Assembly (NCBI GenBank): GCA_021805865.1
Contig: JAJZDX010000006.1
Coordinates: 62,001 to 126,000 of the forward strand
Direction of reading: 5' to 3'
Source: Pseudomonadota bacterium
GTDB taxonomy: Bacteria > Pseudomonadota > Gammaproteobacteria > Steroidobacterales > Steroidobacteraceae
DNA length: 64,000 bases
The notes below the pieces were generated by a model. The model saw only the letters and a list, made by a program, of their open reading frames with translations. It was not told the DNA's origin and made no database searches. Below are positions 54,230-62,159 of this stretch, one piece after another (position 1 is the stretch's first letter; each line of letters starts with the position of its first letter). Both the position numbers and the translations under genes were made by a program.

Positions 54230-57200
54230 GTGAGATTCACCGACATCTTCATCCGGCGGCCGGTGCTCGCGGCCGTCGTCAGTCTGCTGATCCTGGTGCT
54301 CGGCGCGCGCGCGATCTTCCAGCTGCCGGTCACCCAGTACCCCAAGACCCAGAGCGCGGTGATCACGGTCACCACGTACTACTACGGCGCGGATGCGCAG
54401 ACGGTGGCCGGGTTCATCACCCAGCCGCTCGAGACGGCGATCGCCCAGGCACAGGGCATCGACTACATGTCCTCCGAGTCGATGCCCGGCGAGTCCGTCA
54501 TCACCGCGACACTGCGCCTCAACTACAGCGCCAACAAGGCGCTCACCCAGATCAGCGCCCAGGTGAACGCGGTGCGCAACCAATTGCCGCCGCAGTCGCA
54601 GCTTCCGGTCATCGCGCTGGCGAAGAACCAGACGACCGACACGATGTACATCGGCTACTTCAGCAGCGTGCTGCGGCTGAACGCGCTGACCGACTTCCTG
54701 TTGCGCGTGGTGCAGCCGCAGTTGAACGCCATTCCCGGCGTGCAGAACGCCGAGATCTTCGGCGGGCGCATCTTCGCGCTGCGGGCCTGGCTGGACCCCA
54801 ACCGCATGGCGGCGTACGGTGTCACCGCGGCCGACGTCTCCCAGGCGCTGGCGGCCAACAACTACCTGTCGGCCGCGGGCCATACCAAGGGGCGGATGGT
54901 CAGCATCAATCTGACCGCCTCGACCGATCCGAAGACGCTGCGGGCATTCCGAAACCTGGTGATCCGCGACCAGAACGGGGCGATCGTGCGCCTGAAGGAC
55001 GTGGCCACGGTCGTGCTCGGCGCCCAGAATTACAACTTCAGCGTGCGCTTCAGCGGCAGCCCGGGTGTGTTCATCGGCATCAAGGTAGCCCCCAGCGCCA
55101 ATATTCTCGACGTGGCGCAGCGGGTCAAGGCGGAGCTGCCGGTCATCGCGCGCCAGCTGCCGAACGGCATCACTCAGAAAGTGGTGTTCAACACCACCAG
55201 CTTCATTCACGCCTCCATCGTCGATGTCATCCGTACGCTGATCGAGGCGCTGCTCATCGTCACGGTGGTCATCTTCCTGTTTCTCGGCAGCCCGCGGGCG
55301 GTCGCCGTGCCGGCGTTGGCGATGCCTTTGTCGATCGTCGGCGCCTTCATCGTCATGCTGGCGCTCGGCTACTCCGTCAACCTGCTGACGCTGCTTGCTC
55401 TGGTGCTGGCGATCGGACTGGTGGTCGATGATGCCATCATCGTCGTGGAGAACGTCGACCGGCACATGAAGGAGGGGAGCACGCCGTTCGAGGCGGCTGT
55501 TCAGGGTGCGCGCGAGCTCGGCGGGCCCATCATCGCCATGACCGCCGTGCTGGTGGCGGCTTACGTGCCGATCGCCTTCCAGGGCGGGCTCACCGGCATG
55601 CTGTTCACCCAGTTTGCCTTCACCCTGGTCGGGGCGGTCACCGCCTCGGGCATCATCGCGCTCACGCTCTCGCCGATGATGTGCTCGCGCATCTTCCGCG
55701 CCGAGCAGGAGGACAACCGCTTCACTCACCTGCTCGATCGCGGGTTCGCCCGGCTGCGTCGCGGCTATCACCGCGTGCTGCAGAACTGGTTGTCGACCTG
55801 GCCGGTGTTGATCGTGCTCGGGGTGGTGCTGCTTGCCGGCGTGTTCTACCTGTTCATGACCTCCAAGCACCAGCTCGCGCCGCAGGAGGATCAGGGCGTG
55901 GTGCTCTACCAGGTGATCGGGCCTCCGGATGCGACCCTCGCCCAGATGGAGAGCTACAGCCACCAGATCTACCAGGATGCGCGCTCGCTGCCGGAAACCA
56001 CCCAGGTGTTCCAGATGACCGGTACCCCGTCGGTGAGCCAGGGATTCGGCGGCGTGCTGCTCAAGCCCTGGAACGAGCGCACCCGCACCGCCACGCAGCT
56101 GCAGCAGATCCTGCAGCGCCGCTGGAATCACATCGCCGGGGCGCGCGTGGTGGCCTTTCAGTTCCCCTCGCTCCCCGGGTCGCAGGGCCTGCCGGTGCAG
56201 TTCGAGATCACCACCGCCGAGCCGATCGCCAATCTGAACGCCGTCGCGAGGCAGGTGCTCGCGCGTGCGCGGGCGAGCGGGCTGTTTTTCTTCGTGGACG
56301 ATGAGCTGAAGATCGATCAGCCGCAGGATGAGCTGGTGGTCAATCCCAACAAGGTGGCCGACCTCGGTCTCACCCAGGAGGACGTCGCCTCGACGCTGGG
56401 GGCGGCGCTCGGCGGCGGCTATGTCAATTACTTCGAGCTCGGCGGCCGCTCGTACGAGGTGATGCCGCAGGTGCGGCAGCGGTTTCGGCTGAATCCCAGC
56501 CAGATTCTGGATTATCACCTGCGCACGGCCTCCGGGCACATCGTGGAGCTCGGCACGGTGGCGCACCTGAAACCCGAGGTCGTGCCCGAGGCGGTCACGC
56601 ATTTCCAGCGCCTGAATGCCGCCCTGATCGCGGGCGTTCCGGCCGTCTCGCAGGGCCAGGCGCTCGCCTTCCTGCGCAACGCGCTGCACAAGGTCGCCCC
56701 CACAGGGTACAAGGCCGACTACGCCGGCGAGTCCCGCCAGTTCATGAACGGCTCCAACAGCTTCGTCGCGACTTTCGGCTTTGCGCTCATCATCGTGTTC
56801 CTGGTGCTCGCGGCGCTGTTCGAGAGCTTCCGCGACCCGGTGGTCATCCTGGTGTCTGTGCCGGCGGCCCTGTTCGGTGCGCTGCTGTTCATCAATCTCG
56901 GCTTCACGACGATCAACATCTATACCCAGGTGGGCCTGGTGACGCTGCTCGGGCTGATCAGCAAGCACGGCATCCTCATGGTGCAGTTCGCCAACGATCA
57001 GCAGCGCGCCGGCAAGACGAAGCTCGAGGCCATCGAGGCGGCCGCCGAGGTGCGGCTGCGCCCGATTCTCATGACCACGGCGGCGATGGTCGTGGGCGTG
57101 CTGCCGCTGGTGCTGGCCTCGGGCGCGGGCGCGGCCGGAAGGAAGGCCATGGGCATCGTGATCTTCACCGGCCTGTCCATCGGCACGCTGTTCACCCTGT

Positions 57201-57304
57201 TCATCGTGCCGGCGGTCTACCTGCTGCTGGCGCAGGACCACGAAAAAGACCGGCAGAAGGCGGCAAGCCTCGTTACCGAGGCTGCCGCGGCCGCGGCGGA
57301 GTGA
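54230..57304 (+). CDS. RND multidrug efflux transporter, HAE1 family (AcrB/MexB-like)
   Basis: A 1024-residue RND permease with 12 TM helices and two large periplasmic loops. The proton-relay aspartates are in LVVDDAIIVVENVDRHM (TM4, about residue 400) and the TM10 Lys is in GLISKHGILMVQFAND. The start FTDIFIRRPVLAAVVSLLIL is typical. Exports drugs or toxic metabolites with the adaptor encoded upstream. GTG start. Confidence 0.94.
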   Translation: MRFTDIFIRRPVLAAVVSLLILVLGARAIFQLPVTQYPKTQSAVITVTTYYYGADAQTVAGFITQPLETAIAQAQGIDYMSSESMPGESVITATLRLNYSANKALTQISAQVNAVRNQLPPQSQLPVIALAKNQTTDTMYIGYFSSVLRLNALTDFLLRVVQPQLNAIPGVQNAEIFGGRIFALRAWLDPNRMAAYGVTAADVSQALAANNYLSAAGHTKGRMVSINLTASTDPKTLRAFRNLVIRDQNGAIVRLKDVATVVLGAQNYNFSVRFSGSPGVFIGIKVAPSANILDVAQRVKAELPVIARQLPNGITQKVVFNTTSFIHASIVDVIRTLIEALLIVTVVIFLFLGSPRAVAVPALAMPLSIVGAFIVMLALGYSVNLLTLLALVLAIGLVVDDAIIVVENVDRHMKEGSTPFEAAVQGARELGGPIIAMTAVLVAAYVPIAFQGGLTGMLFTQFAFTLVGAVTASGIIALTLSPMMCSRIFRAEQEDNRFTHLLDRGFARLRRGYHRVLQNWLSTWPVLIVLGVVLLAGVFYLFMTSKHQLAPQEDQGVVLYQVIGPPDATLAQMESYSHQIYQDARSLPETTQVFQMTGTPSVSQGFGGVLLKPWNERTRTATQLQQILQRRWNHIAGARVVAFQFPSLPGSQGLPVQFEITTAEPIANLNAVARQVLARARASGLFFFVDDELKIDQPQDELVVNPNKVADLGLTQEDVASTLGAALGGGYVNYFELGGRSYEVMPQVRQRFRLNPSQILDYHLRTASGHIVELGTVAHLKPEVVPEAVTHFQRLNAALIAGVPAVSQGQALAFLRNALHKVAPTGYKADYAGESRQFMNGSNSFVATFGFALIIVFLVLAALFESFRDPVVILVSVPAALFGALLFINLGFTTINIYTQVGLVTLLGLISKHGILMVQFANDQQRAGKTKLEAIEAAAEVRLRPILMTTAAMVVGVLPLVLASGAGAAGRKAMGIVIFTGLSIGTLFTLFIVPAVYLLLAQDHEKDRQKAASLVTEAAAAAAE

Positions 57305-57408
57305 CTCTGGCGCGGCGATTCTCTTCCCGGCACGCGGTGCCGGTCGCGTGCACGGGGTTGGCATCACGCCGACTCCGTGGAGTCCCGCGCGCAGCGCGTG
57401 AGCGGAAT

Positions 57409-57422
57409 TTGATCCCCGTCAA
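57409..57422 (+). promoter_or_regulatory. FNR-like box upstream of ubiD-ubiU-ubiV
   Basis: TTGATCCCCGTCAA matches the FNR/Anr consensus TTGAT-N4-ATCAA with one change. It is 36 bases before the ubiD ATG, and the window contains an FNR gene nearby. Confidence 0.6.
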
Positions 57423-57457
57423 TCGCGGACAGGCGCTCTGCGGTAGCGTCCGCACGG

Positions 57458-58930
57458 ATGGCATTCCATGATTTGCGCTCGTTCCTCGCCCGCCTGGAGG
57501 AAAGCGGCGACCTGCGCCGCGTCGGTTCAGCGGTCAGCTCCGAACTCGAGAGCACTTCCTTCTGTCTGCGCGCGCTCAAGGCCGGTGGCCCGGCGCTGCT
57601 GTTCGAGCGGCCCACGGGCTCGCGGCACGCGTTCCTCGGGAATCTGTTCGGGCACCGGCGGCGCATCGACGCGGCCCTCGGCGGGCGGTGCGCCGGAAAC
57701 CTGCGTCAGCTGGGTGAGCTGCTCGCCGCGCTGAAGGAGCCGCATTGGCCCGCGAGCCTGCGTGAGGCGCTCGCGAGCTGGCCGCAGTTCGCGCAGCTCG
57801 CGCACGTGGCGCCGCGGCAGACCCAGTGGGCGGCCTTTCAGGAAAACACCCTCGGGGGCTCGGAGCTCGATCTCGACCGCCTGCCCATCCAGCGCTGCTG
57901 GCCCGAGGATGCGGCGCGGCTGATCACGCTCGGCCTGGTCGTCACGCGCGGTCCGCGCAAGGCACGCCAGAATGTGGCCATCTATCGCCAGCAGGTCATC
58001 GACCGCAACCGCGTGATCATGCGCTGGCTGGCGCATCGGGGCGGCGCCGGCGACTTCGCCGACTGGCAGCACGACCGGCCCGGCGAGCCCTTCCCCGTGC
58101 TGATTGCGATCGGCGCCGATCCGGCGACGCTGCTTGCCGCCGTGGCGCCGATCCCCGACACACTCTCGGAATACGAATTCGCGGGCCTGCTGCGCGGGGA
58201 GCGCAGCAGCGTCGTCCACTGCGGGCTGACGGGGCTCGATGCGCCGGCCGGCGCCGAGATCGTCCTGGAGGGCTTCATCCGGCCGGGCGACCGTGCGCTC
58301 GAGGGGCCCTTCGGGGATCACACCGGCTACTACAACTCCCGGGCGGAGTTTCCGGTGGTCACCCTCGAGCGGATGCACCTGCGCTCCGGGGCGATCTACC
58401 AGGGCAGCTACATGGGCCGCTCGCCCCATGATGAGCCCTCCGTGCTCGCCATGGCGCTCAACGAGCTGTTCGTGCCCATCCTGCGGCGCATCTTCCCCGA
58501 GATCGTCGACTTTCACCTGCCGGCGGAAGCCTGCTCCTATCGCATGGCCGTCGTCAGCATCCGCAAGCAGTATCCGGGTCACGCGCGCCGCGTCATGATG
58601 GGAATCTGGTCGTATATGCGCCAGTTCACGTACACCAAGTTCGTGATCGTGACCGACGAGGACATCGATGTGCGCAACTGGCAGGAGGTCGTCTGGGCGG
58701 TGGCGACGCGCGTCGATCCGGCGCGCGATGCGATGCTCGTGGAAAACACCCCGATCGATTACCTCGATTTCGCAAGCCCCGTTGCCGGACTCGGCTCGAA
58801 GCTGGGACTGGATGCGACTCACAAGTGGCCGGGCGAGACCACCCGGGAATGGGGCCGCTCCATCACGCTCGATCCGCAGGTGGAGCGTCGTGTGGATGCC
58901 TTGTGGTCGGAGTGCTTCGGCCGTGCCTGA
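57458..58930 (+). CDS. ubiD: UbiD-family decarboxylase (polyprenyl-4-hydroxybenzoate decarboxylase)
   Basis: A 490-residue UbiD, close to the E. coli length. Prenylated-FMN binding segments include [31 protein letters not shown] and [15 protein letters not shown]. It removes the carboxyl group from 3-polyprenyl-4-hydroxybenzoate in ubiquinone synthesis and needs prenylated FMN from UbiX (not in window). It overlaps ubiU by 8 bases and has an FNR-like box upstream, so this copy probably serves the anaerobic pathway. Confidence 0.9.
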   Translation: MAFHDLRSFLARLEESGDLRRVGSAVSSELESTSFCLRALKAGGPALLFERPTGSRHAFLGNLFGHRRRIDAALGGRCAGNLRQLGELLAALKEPHWPASLREALASWPQFAQLAHVAPRQTQWAAFQENTLGGSELDLDRLPIQRCWPEDAARLITLGLVVTRGPRKARQNVAIYRQQVIDRNRVIMRWLAHRGGAGDFADWQHDRPGEPFPVLIAIGADPATLLAAVAPIPDTLSEYEFAGLLRGERSSVVHCGLTGLDAPAGAEIVLEGFIRPGDRALEGPFGDHTGYYNSRAEFPVVTLERMHLRSGAIYQGSYMGRSPHDEPSVLAMALNELFVPILRRIFPEIVDFHLPAEACSYRMAVVSIRKQYPGHARRVMMGIWSYMRQFTYTKFVIVTDEDIDVRNWQEVVWAVATRVDPARDAMLVENTPIDYLDFASPVAGLGSKLGLDATHKWPGETTREWGRSITLDPQVERRVDALWSECFGRA

Positions 58931-59951
58931 GTCGAACGAACAGAAGCGTCCCCCGATCGAGCTGGTGTGCCCCGCGGGGAGCCTGCCGGCGCTGCGCGCC
59001 GCGGTCGACAACGGGGCCGACGCGGTGTACATCGGGTTTCGCGATGGAATCAACGCGCGCAACTTCCCGGGCCTGAATTTTTCCGCCGAGGATGCCCGCT
59101 CGGGGATCGAGTATGCGCACCGGCGCGGAGCGCGGGTCTTTGTCGCGCTCAATGTCTATCCGCGGCCGCAGTTGTGGGAGGGGGCGAGGCGAGCGGTGGA
59201 CGAGGCCGCCCGCCTCGGCGCCGATGCGGTGATTCTTGCCGACGTGGGCCTGCTGCAGTACGCCGATGAGCATCATCCCGGGCTCAACCGCCATCTGTCG
59301 GTGCAGGCCTCGGCTACCAACTGGCGGGCCCTGGAGTTCTACGAACGGCAGTTCGGCGTGCGCCGCGCCGTGTTGCCCCGGGTGCTCTCGCTCGCGCAGG
59401 TGCGCCAGGTGATCGAGCACACTCACCTCGAGATCGAGGTGTTCGGCTTCGGGAGCCTGTGCATCATGGTGGAAGGGCGTTGCGCTCTCTCGTCCCACCT
59501 GACCGGAGAGTCTCCGAATACCCACGGAGTGTGCTCTCCGGCGCATGCCGTGCGCTGGGAGGAGACGGGCGCGGGGCGGCGGGTGCGTTTGAATGGCGTG
59601 CTCATCGATGAGTTCGCGCCGGGCGAGGCCGCCGGGTATCCGACGCTGTGCAAGGGGCGGTTCGAGGCGCTCGGAAACGTCGTGCACGCCCTCGAGGAGC
59701 CTACCAGTCTCAACGTGCTCGACATCCTGCCGCAGCTGGTGGGCGCCGGCGTGCGCGCGATCAAGGTGGAGGGTCGCCAGCGCAGCCCGGCCTACGTCGC
59801 ACAGGTCACCCGGACGCTGCGCGCGGAGCTCGATGCCTGCCTGCGCGACCCGGTGCGCTATCGGCCGCAGCCTGCCGCGAGCGCGGCGCTGGAGCGCCTG
59901 GCGGAAGGAAGCACCCACACGCTGGGCGCGTACTCCAGGCCATGGCAGTAG
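58923..59951 (+). CDS. ubiU: UbiU, O2-independent ubiquinone hydroxylation protein (U32 peptidase family)
   Basis: A 342-residue U32-family protein (YhbU). Starts [20 protein letters not shown] as usual. Fe-S cysteines are visible in [19 protein letters not shown] and PTLCKGRFE plus one earlier (GSLCIMVEG). With UbiV it performs oxygen-independent hydroxylation of the ubiquinone ring. GTG 58923 inside the ubiD end is the best start; an in-frame upstream extension is out-of-frame ubiD sequence. UbiV starts 12 bases after the stop. Confidence 0.92.
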   Translation: MPESNEQKRPPIELVCPAGSLPALRAAVDNGADAVYIGFRDGINARNFPGLNFSAEDARSGIEYAHRRGARVFVALNVYPRPQLWEGARRAVDEAARLGADAVILADVGLLQYADEHHPGLNRHLSVQASATNWRALEFYERQFGVRRAVLPRVLSLAQVRQVIEHTHLEIEVFGFGSLCIMVEGRCALSSHLTGESPNTHGVCSPAHAVRWEETGAGRRVRLNGVLIDEFAPGEAAGYPTLCKGRFEALGNVVHALEEPTSLNVLDILPQLVGAGVRAIKVEGRQRSPAYVAQVTRTLRAELDACLRDPVRYRPQPAASAALERLAEGSTHTLGAYSRPWQ

Positions 59952-59962
59952 GGCGCGCCGGC

Positions 59963-60850
59963 ATGCGTCTCTCGGTCGGTCCGCTGCTTTATCTCTGGGA
60001 TCGACCCGGGGTGTTCGCGTTCTACCGGGAGCTGGCGGGGCTGCCGGTCGACATCGTCTATCTCGGCGAGGTCGTGTGCTCCAAGCGCCGGCTGTTGCGG
60101 CGCGCCGACTGGATCGCCATTGGCCGCGACCTGTCTGCCGCCGGCAAGGAAGTGGTCGTCTGCACTCTGGCGCTCATGGAAGCGGAGTCGGAGCTCTCCT
60201 CCCTTGCCCGCACCGTCGCCACGGCCGATCTCATCGAAGCGAACGACATGGCGGCCGTGCAGCTGTTGCGGGACCGGCCGTTCGTCGCCGGACCGCATCT
60301 CAATGTGTACAACGCGGCGACGCTCTCGCTGCTCTCGTCTCTTGGCATGCGGCGCTGGGTGGCGCCGGTGGAGCTCGACACCGCCACGCTCTCCGCGCTG
60401 CTCAAGCAGCGGCCTCAAGGTCTCGAGGCCGAAGTGTTCGCCTACGGCAGGATGCCGCTTGCGTTCTCCGCCCGGTGCTTCAGCGCCCGCGTGCGCCGCC
60501 GGCACAAGGACGACTGCGGCTTCGTTTGTGCCGAGGACGCCGATGGCCTCACGGTGCACACGCGCGAAGGCGAGCCGCTGCTGGCGCTCAATGGGATCCA
60601 GACTCAATCGGCGCAGGTGCGCAATCTCATCGGTCGCATCGATGTCCTCGGCCGCGCCGGAGTGGATGTGCTGCGGTTGTCGCCGCATTCGAGCGCGGCA
60701 GTGCGGTTCGAGGAAGTGGTCGGCGCGTTCCGCGCGGCGCTTGACTCGGACGCACGCGGCGCGCAGTGTCCGCCGACGGCGTTGCCGGGCGGCTATTGCG
60801 AAGAGTATGTGCACACGGCTAGGGTCTCAGGCGCCGACCCAGCGCGATGA
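59963..60850 (+). CDS. ubiV: UbiV, O2-independent ubiquinone hydroxylation protein (U32 family)
   Basis: A 295-residue YhbV homolog. RLSVGPLLYLWDRP aligns with the family N-terminus, favouring ATG 59963 (AGGG 9 bases upstream) over ATG 59942. Fe-S cysteines lie in YLGEVVCSKRR, SARCFSARV, DDCGFVC. Forms a heterodimer with UbiU. Its 3' end overlaps the convergent ubiT gene by 32 bases. Confidence 0.92.
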   Translation: MRLSVGPLLYLWDRPGVFAFYRELAGLPVDIVYLGEVVCSKRRLLRRADWIAIGRDLSAAGKEVVVCTLALMEAESELSSLARTVATADLIEANDMAAVQLLRDRPFVAGPHLNVYNAATLSLLSSLGMRRWVAPVELDTATLSALLKQRPQGLEAEVFAYGRMPLAFSARCFSARVRRRHKDDCGFVCAEDADGLTVHTREGEPLLALNGIQTQSAQVRNLIGRIDVLGRAGVDVLRLSPHSSAAVRFEEVVGAFRAALDSDARGAQCPPTALPGGYCEEYVHTARVSGADPAR

Positions 60851-61313
60851 GCGCCTCGGCCGCCAGCAGCGGCAACACGGCCCGCACGTGACGGGTCCAG
60901 TCCCACTCGAGCGCATCCAGCGCATTCTTCATGGCAAGACCCGTCTCCGTCTCCCCCTCGATGGCAAGCCGGCGCTCGAAGAACAGCGTGTCGGGGTCCT
61001 CGGCTCGGGTGGCGAGCCGCCAGAAATCCCGCAGCTGCCCGCGAAAGGTGACGTGTGGGGCAATCTGGGCCGAGGCGGCCTGCAGCCGGCCCGAAGCGAT
61101 GAGCAGATGCAGCCTCAGCGGCACGTCCGTGACCTGGATGCATATCCGTTTGCCTTCGAGCCCCGCGAGCGAATCGCCCAGGCTTTGCCCAAGCGCCCAG
61201 TGATTGAACAGCGGCGTGAAGAGCCGGCTGGGCATGGTCTCGGCGCCGGGCAGCCGCGATGCGAGTGCGAACAGGCGGTTCATGGCGCCCATGGTAGGGG
61301 AAGCGGAACCCAT
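60819..61313 (-). CDS. ubiT: UbiT, SCP2-domain accessory factor of anaerobic ubiquinone synthesis
   Basis: A 164-residue SCP2 sterol-carrier-like protein (YhbT). PLFNHWALGQSLGDSLAGLE and RICIQVTDVPLRLHLLI followed by THV-type segment HVTFRGQLRDFWRLA are typical; the DPDTLFFERRLAIEGETETG motif is strongly conserved in UbiT. It binds prenylated ubiquinone intermediates. ATG 61313 or 61283 could be the start. Divergent from fnr with an FNR-like box between. Confidence 0.92.
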   Translation of the reverse strand: MGSASPTMGAMNRLFALASRLPGAETMPSRLFTPLFNHWALGQSLGDSLAGLEGKRICIQVTDVPLRLHLLIASGRLQAASAQIAPHVTFRGQLRDFWRLATRAEDPDTLFFERRLAIEGETETGLAMKNALDALEWDWTRHVRAVLPLLAAEALIALGRRLRP

Positions 61314-61318
61314 GGATT

Positions 61319-61332
61319 TTGACCCGTGTCAA
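61319..61332. promoter_or_regulatory. FNR-like box between ubiT and fnr
   Basis: TTGACCCGTGTCAA is a perfect palindrome resembling TTGAT-N4-ATCAA with symmetrical changes. It starts 6 bases beyond the ubiT ATG 61313, which would place it in the 5' leader or core promoter, and is 56 bases before the fnr start. If ATG 61283 is the true ubiT start the spacing becomes more usual. Confidence 0.55.
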
Positions 61333-61387
61333 GTGCCAGTATTGCGGATGGGAGTTGTGCGGCGGATGCGCTAGGGTGACGATTGGC

Positions 61388-62146
61388 ATGAAACATCAAC
61401 GGTACACCAGCGCTCCCTCAGCCACTGAATCCTGCCGGAACTCGCCTCTGCGGGTCTCGTGCCGCGGCTGTGCGCTCAATACGCTCTGTCTGCCGGCGCG
61501 CCTTCCTCCCCAGGAGGCGCGGATCCTCGAGGACGTCGTGGAGCGAGGCCGGCAGCTCCCTGCGGGCGCCAGCCTGATCCATGCCGGCACGCGTATGGAC
61601 GCTCTGTACGTCGTACGCAGCGGCTCGGCCAAGCGATATGCCGTCAGCATGAGCGGAACGGAACGCGTTCACGGCTTTGTGCTGCCCGGGGAGATCGTGG
61701 GGCTGGAGGGTTTCGCAAGCGACCGATATGCGTGCGAGGTCGCGGCGCTCGAGCCCACCAGTTACTGCCGCATTCCCTTGACCCGGCTCGAGCCTCTGCT
61801 CGAGCAGCTGTCCGGACTGCGCCGGGAAGTGCTGCGGCTGCTCGGAGAGGCGCTCGATGAGTCCTTGCGGCTGCGGGCGGAGCTTGGCATGTGCGATGCC
61901 CGTGGCCGCGTGGCACGCTTCCTGGCGGACCTGTCGCGTCGCCTTGAGCTGCGCGGGCTGTCGCCGACGCAGTTTCGCCTCAGCATGAGCCGCGGGGACA
62001 TTGCGCGCCATCTCGGCCTCACGCTGGAGACGGTCAGCCGAGCCCTCGGGACGTTCAAGCGCTCGGGCTGGCTGGAGGTGCGAGCGCGCTATATCACCCT
62101 GCTGCGGCCGGAGGCGCTCGCATCCATGGGTGGGTACGCGTCCTGA
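61388..62146 (+). CDS. fnr: FNR/Anr-type oxygen-sensing transcriptional regulator
   Basis: A 252-residue CRP/FNR protein. Fe-S cysteines C25-x2-C28-x5-C34 (CRGCALNTLC) and C116 (YACEVAALE) match the FNR pattern C23, C29 and C122 of E. coli, plus one extra at C16. Cyclic-nucleotide-like domain, then HTH SRGDIARHLGLTLETVSRAL with the E--SR bases for TTGAT recognition. Controls anaerobic genes; two matching boxes lie at neighbouring ubi promoters. Confidence 0.93.
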   Translation: MKHQRYTSAPSATESCRNSPLRVSCRGCALNTLCLPARLPPQEARILEDVVERGRQLPAGASLIHAGTRMDALYVVRSGSAKRYAVSMSGTERVHGFVLPGEIVGLEGFASDRYACEVAALEPTSYCRIPLTRLEPLLEQLSGLRREVLRLLGEALDESLRLRAELGMCDARGRVARFLADLSRRLELRGLSPTQFRLSMSRGDIARHLGLTLETVSRALGTFKRSGWLEVRARYITLLRPEALASMGGYAS

Positions 62147-62159
62147 TGCAGCTGCGGCC

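Noticed and set aside
54173-57367. A 1064-residue open frame antisense to the RND transporter
   Set aside because: Composition dominated by Arg, His, Gln and Asp with no domain; a codon shadow of the real gene in GC-rich DNA.
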